Assembly: GCA_030762175.1 (NCBI GenBank)
Contig: CM060846.1
Location: 182,378,541-182,442,540 of the forward strand
Length of the DNA stretch: 64,000 nt
Direction: 5' to 3'
From: Metallyticus violacea
Lineage: Eukaryota; Arthropoda; Insecta; Mantodea; Metallyticidae
A program made the translations under genes and the position numbers. Below are positions 33,570 to 45,395 of this stretch, piece after piece; the stretch's first letter is position 1; the number at the start of each line of letters is the position of its first letter. A model generated the notes under the pieces. That model was not told where the DNA came from and ran no database searches. It was given only the letters and a program-made list of their open reading frames with translations.

Positions 33570-36025
33570 AGAAAAATTAAATGATAAAAATCCTAAATGT
33601 ATAACTAAGGGAATAAGATCCTTGCAAAGTAAACTAAGGCTCATTGGTATTCTACCAAAAAGGTAGAAAGGCATCAGAACACTGCAATTATATTATAAGA
33701 AATATAAAAAGATATATACACAAGTAATTATAGCAACCAAGAAACAGTTTAATAACAGAAAGATTATAAACTCTGAACATAAACCTAAAGCAATATGGGA
33801 AGTGATAAAAAAAAGAAACAAACAAAATGAATCTCACCTAAAGTACATCAGTCTCAAGCAGGGCGGGCAAAATGTAACACAGCGCAAGAAAGCAGCAAAT
33901 TTATTCAATGAATACTTTATAAACATATGTATATAAGCAGGGATCCCTCCCCTGGCCAGGGGAGAACACAGAGGTCTGTGTCTCCCAGTGGGTTTTTGCA
34001 TTTAGGACGGCACCTAGAGTCTAAACCGACCTGCCTTTCGGCTGCAGACGATTTCATCGCCCAAGTGCGCTAAGCGAACTTAGCTTCCAGGTAAATTTAT
34101 TCAATGAATACTTTACAAACATAACCAAAAATGTACAACACTCTAAAATTGTCAATATAACATAGTACAAGTTGTGAAAATAAATGGAAAATCACTATAC
34201 CTCAGCCCCGTTACTCAAAGTGAATTGCTAGACATAATAAAACAGCTAAAAAACAAAAAAGCATATGCTTTAGATGAGAGCTCAAAGTTTATTTTTAAAA
34301 TGTGGCAGGTCCATCATTAAGCCACTATGTCATGTTGTAATTGAATCTCTGAAAAATGGGGAATTTTCAAAACAACTAAAGGTGTCTAAAATAATACCAA
34401 TTTTTAAGAAGGGAAAGAATGACAAAATTAACAATTATAGACCCATAGCTCCCATTTCAGTTTTTTAAAAGATACTTGAAAAAGTAATGTATACACAACT
34501 AACCAAATTCCTGAATAAATTTAATATTATCACCAAATGCCAATTTTACTTTCAAACAAACTAGTCCACTAATATGGCAGTAATAAACTTCATATACAAT
34601 ATATATGAAATGCTAGATAAAAGCAAAATCGGGATGGGAGTGTTTCTTGATTTATCTAAAGCATTTGACATGGTGAACCACAAGTTGTTGTTAGGCAAAG
34701 TATGGAACTGCAGAGTAAGGGGTATACCATAAAACTTAACTGTAAGAGAGAGAACTACTAGTTGATATCAAATTCAATGATATGAGAAATAAAAAAAATT
34801 GTAAAAACTCACTTGAGCAAAAGAAATGTAACATCAGGAGTACCGCAGGTATCAATCTTAGGCCCTCTCATATTTTTACTGTACATAAATGACTTACTGC
34901 AGTGCCTAAAGATATTTCTGAAGTAAAACTAACACTTTTTGCAGACAATACAAGCATATTCATAAGCAAAAAGAAAGTGCCGACCTGGATGCAAAAATAA
35001 TAGCAGTAATAAAAGCCATATTAACCTGGTTCAGAACTAACAAACTTCTGATAAGTGAAGCAAAAACTCAAGCAATTAATATTGGGAATCATGCTCAGGT
35101 CTATAAAGCATGAAACATAATCAAAATTTTGGGGGTTATAGATCTCATAAAACAACCATGTTAAAAAATTAGCCACAAAACCAAGTATGGCTTGCTATGT
35201 TCTCAACCAACTGAGGATGAGCATAACGTTAGATGTACTCAAAAGCTGCTATTTTGCCTACCTCCACTCACATATTTTATATGGAGTAACATTATGGGGA
35301 AACTCTGCAAATAGCCATCTCATCTTTAAGCTTTAAAAGAGAGCAATAAGACCCATGATTGGTATCCCAAGTAAAGAAAGCTGTAGGAAACATTTTAAGG
35401 ATCTAAAAATATTAGCAGCCCCCTGTGTCTATATAAAAGAAATTCTAAACTCTGTCAGGACTAATAGTGATGATTTTATAATCAATGCCAAGATTCATTC
35501 ACACAATATGTGAAACAAATCTAAACTCCACCAACATATGCATAGCATGAAACTATATGAGATATCCTTCAAATACAATTGTTTAAAATTGTACAATGTC
35601 TTACCACCTTATCTAAGGAATACAAAATATTTAAAACTGAAATTAATAAAATACTACTTACAAAACAGTTCCATACTATAGAAGAATTTACCAGATACTG
35701 TAATGACACAACTAGATGATCTTAGAAAATATAAGCACTAACTGTCTAATAGAATATTATTTAATGTATATACTACTGCATGGAGATTCTTTGCTGCTCT
35801 GTTTTCTGCACACAGGAGCCAATATGCCAAAATGGAGAAGATGATCTTCATTCAATAATACAGCTGCCACTCCATACTAATCAGAATGTGCCAGTATAAT
35901 GTATTTTTGTGGTATTATCACATCTATGATCATATTTTATACATGTATATAGTCCTACTTTATTCACAAAGCCAAAATTTTGTACATATTCTTATGGTGA
36001 ATAAACCTGAATCTGAATATATTCT
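33570..36025 (+). pseudogene. LINE E, Jockey-like RT remnant
   Basis: Plus strand, several frames: SLKNGEFSKQLKVSKIIPIF and NNYRPIAPISVF (34,350-34,465), GVFLDLSKAFDMVNHKLLL (34,640-34,690), SGVPQVSILGPL then YINDLL (34,835-34,900), LFADNTSIF (catalytic DD changed to DN, near 34,935), and a C-terminal CRKHFKDLKILAAP block (35,380). The 3' end AATAAACCTGAATCTGAATA (36,000) is a TGAATC-type Jockey/I tail. It sits inside LINE C in opposite orientation. Stops are frequent. It carries the structured insert at 33,929-34,092. Confidence 0.8.
33898..34123. mobile_element. Structured 164-bp insert with 31-bp direct repeats
   Basis: A 31-bp sequence starting AAATTTATTCAATGAATAC is present at 33,898-33,928 and again at 34,093-34,123 (one mismatch), flanking 164 unrelated, GC-rich bases. 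The insert has a perfect 18-bp palindrome (CTCCCCTGGCCAGGGGAG, 33,947-33,964) and a near-palindrome around GAGGTC (33,961-33,985). Further hairpins are GCC-TTTC-GGC (34,033-34,042), CGAT-TTC-ATCG (34,049-34,059) and GCTAAG-CGAA-CTTAGC (34,069-34,084). There is no poly-A tail. The repeats imply insertion into LINE E. I do not recognise the family. Confidence 0.8.
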
Positions 36026-36089
36026 CTGTTACCATTTTACTTGTATATTTGGTATTTTGGTTATATCCGATTACACTCATGGCTAATTA

Positions 36090-38150
36090 TACTTCTGCTA
36101 CTGATTTTCTTTTTTGATCATTCCATTTCCCATTACTAGACAATCTAACTCTAAATAATCAATTTCCTTGACAGTTTCAATTTCTGTACCCTCCCACCAC
36201 AATTTTTCTTGAAGCATTTTTTCATTAGCATAATCTTAGATTTATTTTTATATATCTTGAGAACCTATTCCCTACAAAATGTGCCTATAGCTTCTAGTGA
36301 TCGTTTTAACATACACTTGTTAAAAAAAAACTGTTACCAAATCACCTGCAAAGAGCAGACCTGCTATCACTCTATTATTTATAGTTGGCAAATGTACATT
36401 AATTTTACTAATTTCTTCTATAACATCATCAATAAAGGGATTGAAGAGTACTGGTCTTAATTTACATCCTTGTCTTAGAGTTACATTGTTTGATATTTTA
36501 CCTGTAACCCTCTCCCTTTCATATTTCATACAAAATTCAATTTCCTTATAAATATTTGGAATTACCTTTATAAAATTGTGACTTACTCCTTTCTTTCTCA
36601 GTTTGATCCAAATGCTTCTCTGGAAACTGTGTTGAAATCTTTTTCTAAGTCCAAAAACAACAAATAGATTCTACCTCTTTTGTTACTAAGATGTTTAAAT
36701 CAACCAGAAACATAATTTAAGCTGGTTTTTGACTGAATTAATTTTGTAGATGTAGGTTGCTTGACAGTTAAGTAATGGCAAGGTTGAAACTATTCTGGTC
36801 TCTTGGTTACACAGCAACTCGGGAAGATTTACTAGAGTGACTATGGTTGTATTTACTTGTATGACTGAGTGATTGTAAAAGAATACTGTGGAATTCTGTT
36901 GTATTATTAAGTTGAAATAAAGCAATCACTCATACATACTAATATATTTATTGACTAATGTTCTAATTATAAACATATTGTCAACTGTTCTTTTACCTTT
37001 CCTAAAGTCTGATTAAAATAATGAAATTATGTTTTTCTTTCTCTGCCCCTTCTTGTAATCTTTTTTGCTAACACTCCAGTGAAGACTTTTCCATTAATTG
37101 AAAGTAAACTAATTACTCTATAATTTGATGGGTTCCTAAAATCTCCTTTATCTTTAAAATTGATGTTACAGTTCCCACTCTCCAATTTTTTGTTAATTTT
37201 TCTTCTTCAAAGATTAAGTTCACTAGCCACTCTAATTATGTTTAATCTGTTTAGGTCCTCTACTCAAGTCTTCTAATGTTCCCCTGGTATTCCATCTATT
37301 TCACATGTTTTGTTAGGTTTTAACTTTTTGATTTTTTCCAATAATTCATTTGAGTAATTTTGCTATGTAACAGGTCTATTTTCCATAGATTATCAACATT
37401 CAAATTATCTTGTATAACCAAAATTTTTACACCCAGAATACCCTGAAAAAACTTACTCCACACTGTTGGTGATACCACATTATCCCTTCCCTTTCTTTTG
37501 TGCCTTTAGACTAATTGCCCAAATTGTCTTGTTATCATTCATTTCCACTACCTTGTTTAAGTTTTGACTAAGCTTTTCTCCCCACTCTTCCTTTTTTGCC
37601 TCTAATAGGCATCTGTATTCCCATCATTCTACAAAGTAATTACCCCTATCTGTCTCCTTTCCTGTTTGTCTCCAGCAATTTAGTTCTCTCTGTATCCTTC
37701 TTGTTTCTGAACATTCTTTATCCTACCAGCTATTATTCACTTTTAGCCTCCCCTCAAAAACTTTTAATTGTTTCCTGCTCTTTTGACCGCCTCTTCTATG
37801 CTAGAAATACATTCTTCAACTTTTCTTTCCTCTAACAATGTTGACAAATTTCTTTCCCACATATTTTCCACTTCTTGATTTAACTTTGTATGAACCATTT
37901 CAGCTAAACTATTTTTCCATCTGTATGTTTTAATTGGATACCTAACCTGAAATTTTGCTCTCTCCTGCAAAATCCTATCATTTTGAGCTCCGTTCTAAAT
38001 GAAAATTAATTACTTGCACTTATCATATCCATAGTCTCAAGGCACATGCTACATATCTATCCAAACCTAAAGTGTATAATGTATAAGACAAATTGCTAAT
38101 TTTAGAGTTAAGTATATATTGTACTAGTTAAAACTGGTTCAAATCTGAGT
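36090..38150 (-). pseudogene. LINE C, reverse transcriptase part
   Basis: Minus strand: 37,970-37,764 encodes the pre-RT region (WKNSLAEMVHTKLNQEVENM, then ERKVEECISSIEEAVKRAG). 36,529-36,320 encodes RT motifs RQGCKLRPVLFNPFIDDVIEE and AGLLFAGDLVTVFF, a changed ADD box reading AGD. Near 36,190-36,120 comes the post-RT VKEIDYL block. The part between these is frameshifted. The family is the same as LINE F at 60 kb. The fragment is bounded by DNA element D on one side and LINE E on the other. Confidence 0.8.
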
Positions 38151-38381
38151 GGCCAAGGGTTACAAGTAACAAGCAGTCAGATGCTGAAAACTAGTGCCTG
38201 AAAAGAAGACCGCTAAGACAATCATGTGCTCATTTGGAAGACAAAGGGTATAAGTGCATTTGTATCTCTTGGCTGCCAAATGATTGCAAAGAGCTGATTG
38301 TTTTGCTGGCAATTCTTTGAGAACAGAAGTTATGTTCTTTAAAATTATATTGATTCTTTGTAGTTTTTTATTATTGTTGTT

Positions 38382-38382
38382 A

Positions 38383-38421
<39 letters not shown>
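38382..38421. repeat. (ATT)n microsatellite
   Basis: About 13 ATT units inside element D. Confidence 0.95.
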
Positions 38422-38423
<2 letters not shown>

Positions 38424-38829
38424 GCCATTCTTTAATGATATACATGTTTTTAAACTTTGAAAAAGCACACAATGATAGAAAATAATAGTAGAAACTAGAA
38501 AATGCCTGAAACAGAAGAAAGTAAACATAAATGAGGATTTTAAGTGATGGTAAGTGCTTTATAGTGTTTTATGTTATTATATTTTATTATGAATGAGTTT
38601 ATAAATAATTTATTATTGAATATGTACAGTACATATATTAATATTTTTCACAGGTTATTTTGGAAGTAAATATGCAGATATATTTTATTGTTATACAAAG
38701 TATTCATAGCTATAAAATACTATGGAATCTGTTCAGTAAGTTTGGAAAACAGTATGCTCTCTACAATATGCATATCATGGTATGCGGACAGGAACATTTT
38801 ATGAATAGAGGATGCATTACTTCTTTCGT

Positions 38830-39150
38830 TTGCAGACACAGATGAAGATAACACATTTCAACATGATGTAAAATCTGATAAATCTACTGGAAGTGAACTG
38901 CCACATCAAAAGGGAAGGAAAAGATTAATATCACAGAATTGGAAAAGAAGTAGAAGTTCTGCACTTTGAAATAAAGAAAAACAATATACAGATCAACAGG
39001 GAAAGTTTTTGAAGAGAAGAGTTTAAGGCCATATGTTCATATTGCAGATTTAAATGTAATGAAAATATTAAAGAAGATGAGGGACAACAAATATTTTATG
39101 AATAGTAGAAGCTTGGAAGCTGGAATCTCCAAAGATTATTTATTAATTAA
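38830..39150 (+). pseudogene. Element D gene, N-terminal block
   Basis: Plus-strand frame reads DTDEDNTFQHDVKSDKS, then KGRKRLISQNWKRSRSSA, a basic Lys/Arg-rich block typical of the N-terminus of a repetitive, uncharacterised arthropod protein family. Frameshifts follow within 150 bp. GTTTGCAG just before it looks like a splice acceptor. The PLE palindrome begins at its end, and the gene resumes near 40.87 kb. Confidence 0.55.
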
Positions 39151-40350
39151 GATCATTATGTGATTGGGTTGAATTAACACTCTTTTGCTCCACTTTACTT
39201 GTTTAAATATGTAGAACCAGTTTTATGAACCCTTCATTCTCATTGTCAGTCGCATTGTCAACTGGAGGATAAACCATTATGCTGTAGGGATATGTAATCT
39301 GCCCTGGTGGAGGAGTGATGAACTTGAAGTTTATGTTTTCATCACCAGAAGTGTTGAAGTTCATTAAACTGTCTTTATACTTGTAAATGTAGATTTTCTC
39401 CATGTTGCTACTTCTGTAGGTCCTTGCACTGATTTTAATAATTTTGTTTTTTTTAATATGTCATGGTTTTCTGTCCAGAAATGTGATACTATTGGTGATT
39501 TATCCAACTGCTTATATTTTATGTTTCTGAAATGTACTTTTAACCATTTACCTATGTTTCTCTTTGTTTTTCCAAAGTAGATTTTTTCACACTTTGCACA
39601 ACTTATTTTATAAATACCTACTTTTTTGTCTTGTGGAATACTGCCATTAACATTATCAAACAGGAGATTTTTAACATTATTTTTGTTTAAATGTGCTAAC
39701 CTGATATAAAAATCTTAAAGAATATTCTGAAATTTTTTGTAACCCATAGATGATATGTGAATTTTTTAAAAATTAGCTTAATTTTTAAAAAGATTTTAAT
39801 ATCAGGCTAGCACCTGTAAACAGAATTAATGTTAAAATCTCCTGATTGATAATGTTAATGATAGTATTCCACAAGACAAAAAAGAAGGTATTTATAAAAT
39901 AAGTTGTGCAGAGTGTGAAAAAATCTACATTGGAAAAACAAACAGAAACATAGGCACATGGTTAAAAGAACATTTCAGAAACAAAATACAAGCTGTTGGA
40001 GAAATCAGCAGTGGCATCACATTTCTGGACAGAAAACCATGACATATTGAAAAAAACAAAATTATTAAAATCAGTGCAAGGACCTACAGAAGTAGCAACA
40101 TGGAGAAAATCTACATTTACAAGTATAAAGACAGTTTAATGAACTTCAACACTTCTGGTGATGAAAACATAAACTTCAAGTTCATCACTCCTCCACCAGG
40201 GCAGATTATATATCCCTACAGCATAATGGTTTATCCTCCAGTTGACAATGTGACTGACAATGAGAATGAAGGGTTCATAAAACTGGTTCTACATATTTAA
40301 ACAAGTAAGTGGAACAAAAGAGTGTTAGTTATAGTCAATCACACAATAAT
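39150..40350. repeat. 1.2-kb palindrome of two PLE 3' ends
   Basis: The left arm (about 39,155-39,718, minus) and right arm (about 39,790-40,350, plus) are near-identical inverted copies. Both encode the same 66-residue tail, beginning MEKIYIYKYKDSLMNFNT, at 39,403-39,203 and 40,100-40,300, differing at two residues. The 70-bp centre keeps the RT linker motif (KKFTYHL on the minus strand). The pair is inserted between the two blocks of element D's gene. Confidence 0.92.
39870..40300 (+). pseudogene. PLE GIY-YIG endonuclease, right arm
   Basis: 39,880-40,040 reads EGIYKISCAECEKIYIGKTN, RNIGTWLKEHFRNK and, in the neighbouring frame, VASHFWTENHD. The endonuclease tail MEKIYIYKYKDSLMNFN then runs to a stop at 40,300. 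GIY-YIG nucleases nick the target DNA for PLE insertion. The Cys-x2-Cys before YIG is the PLE hallmark. One frameshift lies near 40,040. No hammerhead core is visible downstream, unlike the other PLE copies. The left arm (39,610-39,203, minus) has the same layout. Confidence 0.85.
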
Positions 40351-40869
40351 ATTAATATATGATTAGCTTCACTGTGCAATGTTCCAATTCACAATTTTAG
40401 TTAATCATTTATTAATTCATCCCTTTCAGTGCAAGAGATAATGGGTCCAAATAGAGGTGCCATGCATGCAAATAGATTGTAGGCTACTTACATTCCAAAA
40501 AAATTCAGGGTATGTATATAATTATTCTTGTTGACTTTGAATATAAGTAATAAATGTGTTATCAATGTGTGAGCTAAGAAATCTTCCACTGAAGTTCCTC
40601 CAAAAGACTGTAGAGGACAGAAATAACCAGAAAAGAAAAGAAAATTCCTGATGGACAAGTTCAGATTGTTAAGGACCATATAAACTCATTTTCAAAATAC
40701 AGTAGTCGCTACAGTAAAATACATTTTCTTACATTAAGTACTTGGATTCTAGGCTAAATATAATGAAAATGTATGAACATTATAGAGATTTTTGTGCATA
40801 AAAGTATTCACCAACTGTTAAAGAGAGTAAATATTAGATTTGTATTCAATACAGCCTTTAATTTCAGTT

Positions 40870-41960
40870 TCCATTCACCTTGTACTGATAGCTGTGTGAC
40901 AGGTTGCAGAATTTGTTAGTTCATGGTGATCCAAAAAATGTTCTGACACTGACTCTTGAAAAAAAATTACATTTGCTTAAAGGACAGGCAGCCAGAGAAG
41001 CCAAAGACAGGTCAAAAGAATGTTCAAAAAATGACAGTTAGCAAATAGCAGTTTGTTTTGTCCTGCAAAGACATTCCATATATCTGGGCTTTCTTGCAGC
41101 AGAGCATATTATGTAAGACAGCTGGGGATGTATAATTTTTATATTCATGATTTAGTCTCTGGAATTACAACAATGTAAATTTGGCATGAGGGTCAAGATG
41201 CTATTGGATGCCAAAAAATTGTGTCCTGTCTTTTATACTATTTAAGTAGATTGCCCACATCAGTTAAACATGTCACAGCTTTTAGTGACAGTGCTGGGAG
41301 TCAAAATAAAAGTGAACACATTGTAAAGTTTTGCCATTACATTATCCAGAATACACACATTGAAACAGTAGATCACAAATTCATGATTTCTGGTCATTCC
41401 TATATGGAATGAGACCAAGATTTTGGAATATTTGAAAAGGTTTTCAGAATATAAGGGTTTTTTGTACATGATGATTGGGCATTAATGATTTCCAAGGCTA
41501 CAGGAAATTTAAGATAGTCCAGATGACTGCTAATGATTTCATCACACTAAGTGAGCTCCATTATCTCAAGGACTCTGTGAAAAACTTGAGAAAAATGTAA
41601 TATGTAATAGCTTGAGAAAGCACATCATTATGGCTGAAATTTCAGTGTCTTCTCTGCTCTAAAAATAAATAATTAAATGCCCAAGTTAAAATATATGAAA
41701 TGCAAAGAACTGCAGACTCTTCTTCTCTTTGTGTTCAATGTTCAATCAGGCATTCTTTACTCTTAAACAGTAAACTTTTATTAATGGTAAGAAAGGACAA
41801 AGATTTATTGTTTAGTTAAAGTATTAATGCTTTCTGTAAAGAAGTACATTAATTGTGATAAATATGAAGTGATATTCAGTCATTTTATTTCATTTTCCCA
41901 CTATTTCATAGATGTCTGTTTCAGGCTAAGGGGTATAAGTGCCACTGTGTTTTAAATAGT
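40870..41960 (+). pseudogene. Element D gene, C-terminal block (DDE-like)
   Basis: Plus-strand translation: KGQAAREAKDRSKECSKND (40,980-41,040), an FDLQ-like stretch, SCLLYYLSRLP (41,224), VKHVTAFSDSAGSQNKSEH (41,265-41,320), HIETVDHKFMISGHSYME (41,360-41,410) and DQDFGIFEKVF (41,415-41,445). The order FSDSxxGQN, DHKFxxxGHSY, DFGxxE is that of a repetitive protein family common in arthropods and cnidarians. The conserved Asp/Asp/Glu suggest an RNase H-fold DDE transposase; that role is my inference. Frameshifts and a stop at 41,410 break it. Confidence 0.6.
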
Positions 41961-42141
41961 TAATGATAAAAAAGTACTATCTGACAATTCAGTATTGCAT
42001 GTCCTGGGAAAGCTGGCAGTGAAGGTTCAAAAATGTAAAAATAACTCTTTTCCCCATAAGTTGATCATGGAATATTCTGGAGTGTCTGAACTTTAAACAT
42101 CATTTACTCAAAACTTGCATTTTTTACTTGTACCCCTTGGC

Positions 42142-42860
42142 TTCTAAGGGCTGCATATAATGTATTTTAACCAATTATGTTTATAAAAGTGAATTCTCCA
42201 CCCTTATCTTTCCCTTTAACTCAATTGCACATTAAAAAGTTATTCCCTTCACAGAACTTTAGTAATTATTTTGCCCTCATTATTAAAAACTTTACCATTA
42301 CTACAATGCTTCTCTAAATTTGCTTCTGCTGGGCTCCAAGTATTGAAATCTACCCTAATCCCTTCTTCCTCTACTCTTGCATATAGATCCCCACTAACAT
42401 TAATTCTAAACCTCTATATTTTTCCTGTAGTTCTTCAATGTTTTGTCTCAGTTTAATGAACAAATTTGAGTCATAAAAACCTGAAGAGCTAGATGGGTTA
42501 TAAACAATACCTAGAAATACTTGTATACTTATTCCAAATAGATCACTGAATATGAACCACAGCACTTTATTACCTCTTAAATCCTTTTCAGCCTTAATTT
42601 TAAAACATTTATCTCTTCTTCCTACGCCACCAGGCACCTGACCTTTTCCTTGAACCTTCACCACTTCCCCCCACCCATGATAATCATACCCTATGACATT
42701 GATAATAGGAGTCCTTTAATGTTCATTTCTCAACCACTGCTAACACATCTGCCCACTTGGTCATCTGAAGAATGTCACCATTTAATATTTTCACTACTAA
42801 CCTTGCGACATTCCAGCATACTGTAGAAAAGGTATATAATCTCTATATTGAATTCTTTTT
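42142..42860 (-). pseudogene. LINE C, endonuclease part
   Basis: Minus strand: a WNV(A)RL-like N-terminus near 42,800, then 42,664-42,371 with GISIQVFLGIVYNPSSSS, LFIKLRQNIEELQEKY and LELMLVG (start of the catalytic GDFNA region, here degraded). FNNEGKIITK and GGEFTFINIIG follow near 42,290-42,190. This is an APE-type LINE endonuclease. It stops exactly at the inverted end of element D (42,141). The closest relative in the window is the endonuclease of LINE F at 60.3 kb. Confidence 0.75.
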
Positions 42861-42869
42861 CACAAACCT

Positions 42870-45384
42870 ATAGCACTCACTCCAACTTAGGTTTGGTTCT
42901 TGTTAGTCTCGCCTCTTTATCTGACGCGACTAATCGCTCTTCTACCTGCATAATACTTCCCCCAGGTGTGGAGACTACACTTAACTAATTCACTCTTTTC
43001 GGGCCGATTCGCTTCCTGCGAGCCGGGTTTTTGGCAGCACCTTGCCAAATCGTGGCTATATCTGTCACTTCTCCTGTTACCCCGAGGTTGGTCACAATTT
43101 TATTGGAGTCGAAATGTGATAAGACAAGGAAGGGATGTAAGTGGTTTCCTAGAACTTACTGCTTTTTCTAGCACACGTAGTTTGGCTTATTTGGATACGC
43201 GTGATGGGAGGGCACCTGGCCTCCCATCCAAGTGTCCACCACGCCTAAATCGATTCAATTTAACGCGGTACTACAGTACGGCAGGAGTACGTCAACTATT
43301 TGGCTATGCGTTAGCTGAGGTTAACACAGTCTTCTGTTACAGTTGGATACGAAATGTTGGTTACCAGGGGGTACTTTGTGCCCTTTATTGCCATACAGTA
43401 ACCAGCACCTCCCGAAGAAGGGGGTGGGCCCTACAACCAATACAACGATCAGCATTGTAATTACCGAGCTCATGATTAATCTATTAGAACGTTGTTCTAA
43501 TGCTTCGTACACTTTATGTGCACGATTCCTAGTAGTGATCAGGGCACGTTTTAAGCCGAACAGCTGGTGCAAAAGTTCGGATGAATATTGGTTGTGTGTA
43601 CCAATGCTCATCAGGGCAATATTTTGTGCTTTTTGTAAAAACTGAATATAAGATGGAGCTGCATACCCCCAAATCTCGCATTCGTACAACATTACAGCCG
43701 GTATAATGGCATTATATATCCGTAATTTTAAGCGAATTGGACTGAAATTATTCTTAAAAATAGAGGCTAATTCTGTTATTGCTACTCTGACTTTCGTTCT
43801 TTGAAATTCAATTTTCTTCAAATTTGATGTTTGAAGGTGAGGATTTTGTTTAAGGTCATTCCTAAATACTTAACCTGCCTCTTCCATGGAATTGGTTGAC
43901 CATTTATGTGTAATATTCCTGGTTGAGTTGATCTTCTACGTTTTGTAAGGAGAATGGCCTCGCTTTTTTCTCCGCTTACGTGTAAGCAGTTCTCACACCA
44001 TTCCTCCACCTGAGTAAGATGGGCACGGAGATAGTTAAGTGAGTATTCAAGTCTCTTGTACTGTGCTAATAACAGCACATCGTCCGCATATAGGAAAATC
44101 ATTGTTCTCTCCCTAGAGGGGAAATCCGATATATATAGAGAGAATAATGTGGGCGACAATACACTGCCCTCCGGCAGTTTATTAGTTATCAATCTATGAT
44201 CGGATGAACGACCTTCCAACGAAACTTTAAATTTTCTGGACGACAGAAAGATGTGGACTATTTTTATCCTCTGACGCGGGATGTTAGCGCTAATTAGCTT
44301 ATATAACAATCCCGAGTGCCATGTGGAAGGAAAATCTTCTTTAATGTCAAACAACGCCGAAGCAGAAAATCCCTTTCTCCGAAAACCAAGTGCTATCTTC
44401 TCCACCACTCTTAGCAATTGTTGGGTAGTGGAATGTTTACGCTTAAAATAAAATTGATGTTACGGGACCAGTCGTTCAAATACTGGCTCAAAACGAGTCA
44501 AAAGTGTTCTTTCGAAGACTTTTGATATTGTTGGGAGCAAACTGACAGACCGGTAGTTAGAGGGGTGTGCAGAGTCCGTTCCTTTTTCAATATACAGTAA
44601 CTATTCGCTTCTTTCCACTGTCATAGGGAGTAGCATAGATTAATGCACATGTTAAAATTTTCGTTAGGTGGAGTATGGGCCGTCTAGATCCTTCGTTCAA
44701 ATAGTTGCGCACTAGTCTGCCTTTAAGTGGGCCTGGGCGTCGTTCCAAGGATCATTGGTTGGATCATAAGTATTTTTCAATTCGTCAGCCAGCGCAGTGA
44801 CTTTTTCTTCCGGTTCATAGGCCAGCCGACCACGAACACCTGTACTGAGTGCGAATGTTGGCCACGGTCACCTCTAAGCTTGCGTATTAGTCGCCAAGCA
44901 TTCTTGGCGTTTAAATCGAGGCGATTTACTTTATTATCCCATATTAGGTCCCTATATTGCCTAATTAGAAGTCGGACCCTAGCCTGAAGCGCTCTATATA
45001 TTCGACGCAGAGCTGGATGATAATGACGACGAGGCATCAGCCCGCACATGAAACGAGCCTCTTTCTCATATCATATATATGTTGCGGCAGAGTATACGGA
45101 TTTTCATTATCCGCGTGGAATTTATAAGTGTGTTGCTTTACAATATTCAAAACAGTTTGTGAAAAAGGTTCTACTGCCGCATATAACTCTGCCGTAGACT
45201 GGATGATAGGATTTGGTTGTATTGTCTCGTCCAAAGCCTCAAATGCGGCATTCCAGTCTGTTTCATAAATCCAATTTCCTCTGGGCCTTGCTGTGTTGCA
45301 AGTTAGCAATTCACCTAATACCGGATCATGGTCTGAGTACAATTCATGAGTAGTATTCAAACTTAAATAATAGGGTATGTGCCT
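42870..45384 (-). pseudogene. LINE B, RT and C-terminal part
   Basis: Minus strand. 45,360-45,037 holds the end of the endonuclease (YSDHDPVLGEL) and a linker; 45,049-44,777 is a basic linker. 44,417-43,818 is the RT, with ALFDIKEDFPSTWHSGLL (motif A), LPEGSVLSPTLFSLYISD (motif B) and FLYADDVLLLAQ (motif C) intact. 43,821-43,321 is the thumb and C-terminal region (LRIYNAIIPAVMLYECEIWG). The tail runs to about 42,900. It is Jockey-type. The reading frame is broken only a few times. The element resumes at 51,988 on the far side of LINE A. Confidence 0.88.
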
Positions 45385-45395
45385 CGTAATAAGCA
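45385..45395. repeat. Target-site duplication of LINE A, left
   Basis: CGTAATAAGCA, repeated exactly at 51,977-51,987. Both copies fall inside the endonuclease region of LINE B. Confidence 0.93.

Larger units (their letters stand above)
38152..42141 (+). mobile_element. DNA transposon-like element D with inverted ends
   Basis: GCCAAGGGTTACAAGTAA at 38,152-38,169 and TTACTTGTACCCCTTGGC at 42,124-42,141 are inverted repeats matching at 17 of 18 bases. Related words (AAGGGTATAAGTGC near 38,242, AAGGGGTATAAGTGC near 41,929) lie just inside. Between them are two coding blocks of one broken gene and a PLE palindrome. The element sits where the endonuclease of LINE C breaks off. No clear target duplication was found. 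Confidence 0.65.
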
